The notes below the pieces were generated by a model. That model was given only the letters and a program-made list of their open reading frames with translations. It made no database searches and had not been told where the DNA came from. From Saccharicrinis sp. (GTDB taxonomy: Bacteria > Bacteroidota > Bacteroidia > Bacteroidales > Marinilabiliaceae), in assembly GCA_024635585.1 (NCBI GenBank), contig JAGXIP010000274.1, positions 1-40,326 on the forward strand: a stretch of 40,326 nucleotides of DNA, given 5' to 3'. Numbering within the stretch: the first letter of the stretch is position 1; each line of letters begins with the position of its first letter. Below, piece by piece: positions 34,114 through 40,326 of this stretch. Position numbers and translations under genes: made by a program.

Positions 34114-34803
34114 TTAACCCATCACCAACTTGTAGCCTACCCCATGAACGGTAAGGATAAGTGTAGGGTTATCCGGATTTTCCTCAATTTTATGTCGTAA
34201 TTTTAAAATAAAGTTATCTATGGTACGTGTAGTAGGCTGAAAATCAAACCCCCAAACTGTATCCAGCAAGCCATCGCGACTTACGGTGCGGTTTTTATTT
34301 CGCCACAAATGATGAAGAATTTCATGCTCTTTTAGGCTCAACTTTATCGGCTCAGAGCCATCAAAGGCCGTGTAGTTATTAAAATCGATTTTTAACCTAC
34401 CAATAACTACTTGCTCTGCACCGTTATCCGAAAGCTGTGCCGCCGATCTTCGGATTACGGCCTTGATACGTGCAGATAGTTCGCGCAAGGAAAAAGGTTT
34501 AGTGATATAATCATCGGCACCAGACTCCAGCCCAATCACCTTGTCGAGCTCCTCACCTTTGGCCGAGAGAAAAATAATGGGGGTTTGAACTGCGTTTTTG
34601 CGGGCTTTTTTACACACGTCAAAACCCGAAAGCTTAGGGAGCATTACATCCAACAACACCAAATCATATTTCAAAGTCAATATTCTGGACAAACCCTCTT
34701 CACCGTCCATAGCTATATCAACCTCGTAGCCCTCAAACTCCAAGTTATCTTTTAGTCCCATAGCCATATCAGGCTCATCTTCAACTATCAAAATTTTTTC
34801 CAT
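34114..34803 (-). CDS. OmpR/PhoB-family response regulator (RprY/PhoB-like)
   Basis: A 229-residue response regulator. Receiver (1-120): acid pocket E8/D9/E10 region (ILIVEDEPD), phospho-acceptor D52 in LVLLDVMLPKLSG, signalling Lys in IIFLSAKGEE, and ADDYITKPFSLREL. Winged-helix domain (~130-229): LSLKEHEILHHLWRNKNRTVSRDGLLDTVWGFDF, then TRTIDNFILKLRHKIEENP and the wing VHGVGYKLV. It lies 27 bp after its sensor kinase, in one operon. The direct repeats of TGTCAT just past its stop have the 11-bp spacing that this class of dimer prefers. RprY of Bacteroides fragilis is the nearest relative I can name; PhoB is the same length. Confidence 0.95.
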   Translation of the reverse strand: MEKILIVEDEPDMAMGLKDNLEFEGYEVDIAMDGEEGLSRILTLKYDLVLLDVMLPKLSGFDVCKKARKNAVQTPIIFLSAKGEELDKVIGLESGADDYITKPFSLRELSARIKAVIRRSAAQLSDNGAEQVVIGRLKIDFNNYTAFDGSEPIKLSLKEHEILHHLWRNKNRTVSRDGLLDTVWGFDFQPTTRTIDNFILKLRHKIEENPDNPTLILTVHGVGYKLVMG

Positions 34804-34830
34804 CCTATTTTTTAAGTTAAATAAATAAGA

Positions 34831-36393
34831 TTAACGCTCCTTTGCCCTTGACAAATACATCCTGAAAGCGCTTCCTTTTCCCAGTTCGCTTTGAACGGTT
34901 ATTGAACCCCTATGGGCATTGGTTATATTTTTTACGATATTTAATCCTAAACCCGACCCTTTGGTATCTTGAGCCAAATTGCCGTCCGTAACCCTATAAA
35001 ACTGGTCGAATATTAAGTTCTGTTCGTTCCGTTGAATTCCTATGCCATGATCCTTTACTTCTACCCAAATTTTATCATCCTCGGCACCTGTTCCAATCTC
35101 AACGTATTTTTTATCCTTACTATATTTTATAGCGTTATCTATTAAATTCACCAAGGCCTCATCAATAGCATCTTTGTCGCCCCATGCCTGAGGTATTTCT
35201 TTGTCGATATGAAGTACAAACTCCACTTCATTGCTTTGCATTTCATATTGGTATCTGGTCACTACGTTACGAATATTCTCATTTAAATCGAAAGCATCAA
35301 AGGTAAACTTCCTTTTTCCACTTTCCATTTTCGAAAAATTAAGAATATTGTTTACTATGCCCGATAAACGCTTGGCCTCCCTGTAAATAATTTGATAGCA
35401 CCGTTGCAACTTGTCCTCTCCACTTACCCGGTTTAACTGCAAACTTTCGGCATACATGCTAATCAGAGCCAAGGGTGTGCGTATTTCGTGCGACACGTTA
35501 GACACAAAATCGGCTTTTATTTTAGCCAGATGAAGCTGCTTACGAACATTGCGATAAATTAAAATGGCGCCGAGCAACAATAAAACGTCGACCGCCACCA
35601 GCAAACCCAAATTATTTCTGCTTCGCTTTTTTATTAAAGCTTCAGTGGTATTTCCCAAGGGTTTTAAATAGATAGAATAATTGGGCAACTGCCACAACTT
35701 TTCATGAATATCATCATCGTTAAACTCGGACGATTGATTGTTGGCGTACAGCACGCTGCCATCCCGGCTACTTTTAACCGCCATGACCATATCCTGCTGT
35801 GCGGTAGATTGAATGCGCGGGGCCAGGATATCTATTAAAAACTTTTCGGTATTAACAACCAGTGTACCTACCCATTTTTCCCCTTGACTGTTGACCATGG
35901 CAAAAACAAAAACACTCGATTCGGGCGCTTTTGCTAGGCTAAACGACATTACTTTTTGATAGTTACTCTGCAAATAGGTGAACAAGCGGGAGATATTAGT
36001 TTGGTTGGCATTGCACGAGTCCAAAACTTGCTCAGCTATGTCGCTTGTAATATTACCCAAAACTACCTGATCACTCAAGCCTGATTCTTCCGAAAAAGCA
36101 TACACTATGGTACCCTGAATCTGGGAGTTACCTTGCATAAAATCAATTACATCGGCATTACTATTGTTGTTATCCTGCCAAAGATATGCCACTTTAGATG
36201 CCCACTGACCAACAACATCGTCGGCATACATATTTAACGATAGGATGACAGATTTTAACTGTCGCTCGTATATCCTTTCAAAGGCAGCTTCCTGTTGATT
36301 TACCGAACTAAGTTGAAACACAGTGAGCAATGCAGTTGGCACAACGATAAGTAGCAGCACCATAACGATTGGCTTGACAAATAGGTGTTTCAT
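34831..36393 (-). CDS. Sensor histidine kinase (RprX-like) of the two-component pair
   Basis: A 520-residue membrane kinase. Helix 1 (residues ~8-28), a large periplasmic part (~29-260), helix 2 (~262-281, LGLLVAVDVLLLLGAILIY), no HAMP, then HisKA with H302 (FVSNVSHEIRTPLALISMYAESL), N box (LVNLIDNAIKYS), G1 (DHGIGI), F box (FDQFYRV) and G2 (GSGLGLNIVKNI). Size and layout match RprX of Bacteroides. The periplasmic part is a PDC-like or double-PAS type by length, ligand unknown. First gene of the HK-RR pair, 129 bp after the cyclase-HD gene. No high-quality promoter is visible in that gap; it may be read from upstream. Confidence 0.93.
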   Translation of the reverse strand: MKHLFVKPIVMVLLLIVVPTALLTVFQLSSVNQQEAAFERIYERQLKSVILSLNMYADDVVGQWASKVAYLWQDNNNSNADVIDFMQGNSQIQGTIVYAFSEESGLSDQVVLGNITSDIAEQVLDSCNANQTNISRLFTYLQSNYQKVMSFSLAKAPESSVFVFAMVNSQGEKWVGTLVVNTEKFLIDILAPRIQSTAQQDMVMAVKSSRDGSVLYANNQSSEFNDDDIHEKLWQLPNYSIYLKPLGNTTEALIKKRSRNNLGLLVAVDVLLLLGAILIYRNVRKQLHLAKIKADFVSNVSHEIRTPLALISMYAESLQLNRVSGEDKLQRCYQIIYREAKRLSGIVNNILNFSKMESGKRKFTFDAFDLNENIRNVVTRYQYEMQSNEVEFVLHIDKEIPQAWGDKDAIDEALVNLIDNAIKYSKDKKYVEIGTGAEDDKIWVEVKDHGIGIQRNEQNLIFDQFYRVTDGNLAQDTKGSGLGLNIVKNITNAHRGSITVQSELGKGSAFRMYLSRAKER

Positions 36394-36522
36394 CCATTAA
36401 ATTTTTTGATATTAAGGGAGGATAAATGTAGCCAAAATGTAATAAAGATGTTTACCGTGGTGCATATAATGAAGGTGATTAGTAATGCGGATCAAAGTTG
36501 ATACTTATAATCTACAATTTGC

Positions 36523-37923
36523 TTATTCCACATTGGATTCAATGGCCAATAAACGTTGAAGTCTTTCAATTTGCATTACTTTATTTACCTCGCGCAAGTT
36601 TTGAGCGGTATCGGTATAATACTGATGTTTTGTAATAAAACTAAGTTGTTTTTTATTCCATTCACTAAAAGATACCACCATACCCCTATCTTTTAATTCC
36701 TGATAGAGCATGTTGGATACTGGGATAAAATCCGTGCGTCCTAAGTAATCCAAATCCGAATCGCATATTACTTTCTCTAACAAGTCTTTAGGATCTGAGG
36801 GCATTTTTGTGGACATGATTAATCGACATACTGTATCTATAATATCTTCGGGATAATTATATTTGTCCAGCATGTTTTTTGCAATGACTGCACCATGAAA
36901 TTCATGTTCCTCATAATTTACCATATGCCCGGAGTCATGGAACAAGGCTGCCAACTTAAGTGTTAAGATATCTTGTTCGCATAAACCCTCGGCCCAACCA
37001 ATAAGCTCAACCCCTGTAATTACGTCTATGGTATGTTTAATGTTATGATAAAAAAGATTTTCAGGTAGGCTTTTCTCCATCATATCCAGCACATCCTCTT
37101 GGATATCAAGAAACTGTATTAAAGAATACTTAATGTCAAAATCTCTGTTTTTCTGTCCTTTATTCCCGGCATCTTCAAAATTTGGCAAGAAACCTGTTAC
37201 GTAAAAAGTATCCATCAACCCTTTATATTTTACAGGCATCCGGCCCGATGGAGCGCATACGAAAAACTCTTTAACAAGTTCGTAAGTCATAGCCGAGATA
37301 TTTATTTTACCCGTTGCGCTTGCTTTGCTCAATCGGCTGGTAAAGTTAACGGCATCGCCAGCCAGCCTGTAGGGAGCCGATTTTCTTCCGGTAGGCTCGG
37401 CCAATACCGGGCCAGTATGAATGCCAATGCTCACCTCCCAAAAAGCAGTGTTATTATCACCTCCGTTAATAGAAATTGCGGCCTGCTGCATTTCAAATGC
37501 TGCTAAAATAACTTCGATAGGATTGGTACGATTTTCCTCCAACATACCTGCACCATAAATATGAATATCGCCTACTGTTTTAATTTTAAGGATGTTATAT
37601 TTTTTCGAAATAATATCCATGGCCAATTGGAGTTCATCTAGCTTATCCATTAAAGGCATGGCTTTGGAGTTATCACTTAGGTTACCAAAGCCTTCGATGG
37701 AAGCGTATAACAAAGAAGCCCTATTAAAGCGATGGATTTTTTTCCGCGGCTTAACCCCCTCCTCTTCCTCAAAAGTAAAGTTAGATAACAAATTAAGGTA
37801 CTTATCATTCTGATTTTGAATGAAATTGTATCTGGCCACAATTTCATTCATCTGTTGATTAAGCTCTTTATTACGGTTAGCTAACTTAAAAATTCTCTTT
37901 ATATATAACTCGATATTCTCCAT
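36523..37923 (-). CDS. Class III nucleotide cyclase-like domain fused to HD phosphohydrolase domain
   Basis: A 466-residue soluble protein. Residues ~1-50 are a coiled coil; ~65-245 a class III cyclase fold: LLYASIEGFGNLS, ILKIKTVGDIHIYGAG, VSIGIHTGPVLAEPTG, YRLAGDAVNFTSRLSK. The first metal Asp (FADIxGF in active cyclases) is S75 here; the second (D119) is present, so cyclase activity is doubtful. Residues ~285-440 form an HD domain with all expected ligands: FYHNIKHTIDV (H293/H297), ALFHDSGH (H329/D330), EEHEFHGA, and a late Asp in ICDSDLDYLG. It may therefore degrade rather than make a cyclic or other nucleotide, with the cyclase part as a sensor. Same strand as the two-component pair downstream. 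Function not proven. Confidence 0.85.
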   Translation of the reverse strand: MENIELYIKRIFKLANRNKELNQQMNEIVARYNFIQNQNDKYLNLLSNFTFEEEEGVKPRKKIHRFNRASLLYASIEGFGNLSDNSKAMPLMDKLDELQLAMDIISKKYNILKIKTVGDIHIYGAGMLEENRTNPIEVILAAFEMQQAAISINGGDNNTAFWEVSIGIHTGPVLAEPTGRKSAPYRLAGDAVNFTSRLSKASATGKINISAMTYELVKEFFVCAPSGRMPVKYKGLMDTFYVTGFLPNFEDAGNKGQKNRDFDIKYSLIQFLDIQEDVLDMMEKSLPENLFYHNIKHTIDVITGVELIGWAEGLCEQDILTLKLAALFHDSGHMVNYEEHEFHGAVIAKNMLDKYNYPEDIIDTVCRLIMSTKMPSDPKDLLEKVICDSDLDYLGRTDFIPVSNMLYQELKDRGMVVSFSEWNKKQLSFITKHQYYTDTAQNLREVNKVMQIERLQRLLAIESNVE

Positions 37924-38114
37924 ATAAACCTTATTCCGCTATTTTTTAACTGCATTAAATACTGTTACGGGAGTACACCAAATAAGTTTTATATTACAAT
38001 CAATTTTGTATTAAATCCATTATTCATTGTTTGAACAAGCATTATTTTTTGATGAAACAGACTGATCTAAAGCAAATAATTTGGCGTTTATCGCAAGGCC
38101 ACAACAACTATGCC

Positions 38115-39044
38115 TTATCCAAACAACAATCTTTTTGTTTCCTGAATATTACTTTCCAATTGACTTTGAGCACTCAACCAATGTATATTAAAACCGCTAC
38201 GCTCCATCTTTCGGAACCATGTCATTTGCCTTTTTGCAAACTGATGAATAGCGATATTTAACTGTTCAAACATTTGCTCGTAGCTAATTTGTCCTAATAC
38301 ATATTGGGTAACATATTTATACTCTAGGCCATAGTACAACAAGTCGTTGGGCTTAACCCCGGAATCCAAAATCCCTTTCACCTCCTCTATCATGCCTTCT
38401 TGTAGCCTATCCTTCAATCGCTTTGTTATCTTATCGCGGCGCAGTTGTCTGTCAATATCCACACCAATAATCAGCGGATTTAATTGAGGCAGCACCACAT
38501 CAATCTGCGGATTATTTTGATAATAAGTTTCTATTTCGATGGCACGGATAGCCCTTTTTTTGGTATCGACCTCCGTGGTGTTGTGCAGTTTCTTCATGGT
38601 TTGCAGCATCTCCGCCAATTCCACTAACTCTTTCTGTTCCAATTCCATGCGAAGCTCCGGGTTAGATGGAACCTGAATCATTTTAAAACCACTGAGCACA
38701 GCCTCAATGTACATACCTGTTCCGCCACACATAATAGGGAACTTATTCCTATCGCGTATATCATCAAATGCCTTAAAAAAATCGCGTTGATATTCGTACA
38801 CATTATATTTATACCCAGGCTCCGCGATGTCGATTAGATGATAGGGCACCTGCTGTCCTTCAATCACATAATCATTATAATCTTTACCTGTACCCAGGGT
38901 CATATGCCGATACACTTGTCTGGAATCGGCACTGATAATCTCCCCATTTATTTGATGCGCCAATGGTGCGGCCAAGGCTGTTTTGCCGCTTGCTGTGGGA
39001 CCCAGTACGACCACCAAATTATACTTATTGCTTTGTTGTATCAT
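38115..39044 (-). CDS. miaA: tRNA dimethylallyltransferase MiaA
   Basis: Transfers a dimethylallyl group to N6 of A37 in tRNAs that read UNN codons, a step toward ms2i6A. The 309-residue length is standard. Visible: P-loop VLGPTASGKTALAAPLA (residues ~13-28), ISADSRQVYRHMTLGTGKD, GGTGMYIEAVLSGF, a family-typical KRAIRAIEIETYY and the C-terminal QFAKRQMTWFRKM with the tRNA-binding region between. The gene ends 190 bp before the cyclase-HD gene; that gap holds no recognisable signal. The upstream CAAATCTA (39078-39085) is a -7 candidate on the minus strand without a matching -33. Confidence 0.97.
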   Translation of the reverse strand: MIQQSNKYNLVVVLGPTASGKTALAAPLAHQINGEIISADSRQVYRHMTLGTGKDYNDYVIEGQQVPYHLIDIAEPGYKYNVYEYQRDFFKAFDDIRDRNKFPIMCGGTGMYIEAVLSGFKMIQVPSNPELRMELEQKELVELAEMLQTMKKLHNTTEVDTKKRAIRAIEIETYYQNNPQIDVVLPQLNPLIIGVDIDRQLRRDKITKRLKDRLQEGMIEEVKGILDSGVKPNDLLYYGLEYKYVTQYVLGQISYEQMFEQLNIAIHQFAKRQMTWFRKMERSGFNIHWLSAQSQLESNIQETKRLLFG

Positions 39045-39197
39045 TTAAATGACTCAATTTTTTATACTTTTGCTTTACAAATCTAAGTATTTTAGGGCGT
39101 TAATTTGTACCGATGTCGCTTAAATAAGGATATGTAGCAAGGGATAAGTGTAACCAACAAGAACCTGCGCTACATGACAATTAAAAAACATAAATAA

Positions 39198-39803
39198 ATG
39201 AAGACAAACAACATACCTGAAAGTATGAGTTCAAAATATCGAAATATATTTATCCGCACCAAAAATCTTATAGTATCGCCAAAAGAAGAATGGGAGATTA
39301 TTTATAAGGAAAAGTCGGATATGAACTTGATACTGGCAAATTATATTTTGCCTTACATCGGTGCACTATCCTTAATAAGCTTTGTGAGTTATATTGCAGC
39401 ACGCGCTGGTTATCCTTTTGAACCTGCACTAAAACATGCAATTATTCTATTTACATCCTTCTTTTTAGGACTTTATGTCACCTATTTTATCACCCTGAAA
39501 ATCATTCCTAAATTTACACTAAAAACTTATGGCAACGATGTAAAATTACTGGCATATAAAATAACTGCTTACAGTTCAATTATTTTATATCTGGTTAAAA
39601 TAACAACTACCCTTATTCCCCAAATATATTTTTTACAAATACTTGGATTATACGCAGGCTATATGGTTTGGCTGGGTTCCAACGAAGTTGGAAAATTTGA
39701 ATCCACCGACTTGAGAATTGTTTTTACTGTTATAGTTAGCGTGCTTATATTGTTTGTTCCTTATTTTTCATTTCGAATTTTCACCATATTCATCCCTATG
39801 TAA
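39198..39803 (+). CDS. Yip1 family integral membrane protein
   Basis: A 201-residue membrane protein with a short cytoplasmic N-terminus containing the family mark TKNLIVSPKEEWEIIYKEKSD, followed by about five membrane helices (~48-68, 80-104, 118-142, 145-165, 173-197). This matches the Yip1/DUF1282 family. The role in bacteria is unknown; members often sit with transport or envelope genes. It lies 53 bp upstream of smpB on the same strand, and an inverted repeat (ATGTAGC 39132-39138/GCTACAT 39169-39175) is found ahead of the gene. The first ATG at 39198 is used; a second Met nine codons later is possible. Confidence 0.75.
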   Translation: MKTNNIPESMSSKYRNIFIRTKNLIVSPKEEWEIIYKEKSDMNLILANYILPYIGALSLISFVSYIAARAGYPFEPALKHAIILFTSFFLGLYVTYFITLKIIPKFTLKTYGNDVKLLAYKITAYSSIILYLVKITTTLIPQIYFLQILGLYAGYMVWLGSNEVGKFESTDLRIVFTVIVSVLILFVPYFSFRIFTIFIPM

Positions 39804-39856
39804 ACAAGTTACACCACCAAACTGTTACCAAATAACATTACCATTGAAACTAAATT

Positions 39857-40315
39857 ATGCAAACGCAAAATAAAATAAACATACGCAACAAAAAAGCTTA
39901 TTTCGATTACGAAATACTCGAAAAATATGTGGCGGGCATCCAACTATCGGGTACCGAAATAAAATCATTACGACTGGGAAAAGCAAGTTTGGTTGAGGCT
40001 TATTGCTATTTTATAAAAACCGACCTTTGGGTAAGAGGCTTCAATATTTCGGAATATTTTTTTGGCACCTACAATAACCACATGCCCTTGCGCGAGCGAA
40101 AACTCCTTTTACACAAAAAGGAACTTCAAAAGCTTCTACGAAAAACCAAAGAATCGGGACTTACCATTATTCCCCTAAAAGTATTTATTACCGAAAAGGG
40201 ATGGGCTAAATTGGAAATAGGACTTGCTAAAGGAAAGAAATCGCACGACAAGCGTGAAACACTCAGAACCAAAGATGCCAATAGAGAAATGGATAGGATA
40301 AAAAAAATGCACTAA
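39857..40315 (+). CDS. smpB: SsrA-binding protein SmpB
   Basis: SmpB binds tmRNA and brings it to stalled ribosomes for trans-translation. The 152-residue protein shows [45 protein letters not shown], the [22 protein letters not shown] stretch, [32 protein letters not shown] and a C-terminal basic tail ending IKKMH, all typical. The gene ends 11 bp before the right edge of the window. The tmRNA gene is not in the window. Confidence 0.98.
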   Translation: MQTQNKINIRNKKAYFDYEILEKYVAGIQLSGTEIKSLRLGKASLVEAYCYFIKTDLWVRGFNISEYFFGTYNNHMPLRERKLLLHKKELQKLLRKTKESGLTIIPLKVFITEKGWAKLEIGLAKGKKSHDKRETLRTKDANREMDRIKKMH

Positions 40316-40326
40316 CGGTGCAGATA

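Noticed and set aside
39132..39175. ATGTAGC/GCTACAT inverted repeat before the Yip1 gene
   Set aside because: Only 7 bp with a 30-nt loop in AT-rich DNA; could be chance. Mentioned with the gene but not claimed as an operator.

Overview
The window looks like a chromosomal segment of a Bacteroidota bacterium, probably Bacteroidales/Marinilabiliales-like; the exact lineage is an inference. Signs are the lineage-typical promoter form (TTG-N19-TAnnTTTG, seen twice with exact spacing), a hybrid two-component system, DUF4783 and DUF3078 proteins, many SPII lipoproteins and a cysteate synthase of the type used for sulfonolipids. Most of the content is chromosomal housekeeping and signalling. No tRNA, rRNA, CRISPR array or intact transposase was seen.

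Left part (1-7.3 kb): an AT-rich FkbM methyltransferase, a small coiled-coil protein, nadC overlapping a DUF4783 gene, rlmH, and a 1228-residue NtrY-like membrane histidine kinase with no adjacent regulator. The kinase is bracketed by degenerate heptanucleotide repeat tracts; related tracts lie near 19.2 kb and 31.36 kb.

Lipoprotein block (7.4-12.8 kb, all minus strand): a Big-1-like/DUF1566 lipoprotein, a double pseudogene in which an NHL-repeat lipoprotein is joined to a headless collagen-like lipoprotein, a hairpin-rich non-coding block that may be a miniature IS200/IS605-type remnant, a 217-residue lipoprotein, and a leucine-rich-repeat lipoprotein. A further short relic of an NHL lipoprotein lies upstream. 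This is a region of duplication and decay.

Middle (12.8-26.3 kb): a cupin lipoprotein and a BBE-type FAD oxidoreductase form a likely operon beside a 1329-residue hybrid sensor/AraC regulator; two 14-nt direct repeats lie between them. Then come a histidine kinase gene broken by a stop and a frameshift, a cysteate synthase, and an etfB-etfA-acyl-CoA dehydrogenase operon with a clear promoter and terminator.

Right part (26.5-40.3 kb): secreted msrB, a DUF3078 beta-barrel protein, a probable small RNA with its own promoter and terminator, an unlisted 32-residue lysine-rich protein, an aldo/keto reductase, a degenerate HD protein, two paralogous proteins built of beta-galactosidase-like jelly rolls, a small secreted protein preceded by a Pho-box-like array, an OmpR/PhoB-type two-component pair, a cyclase-HD fusion, miaA, a Yip1 family protein and smpB.

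The items most worth following up are the TGTCAT operator array next to the two-component pair, the candidate small RNA, the 32-residue protein, the cyclase-HD fusion with a changed metal site, the cysteate synthase, and the structured block at 9.8-10.0 kb.
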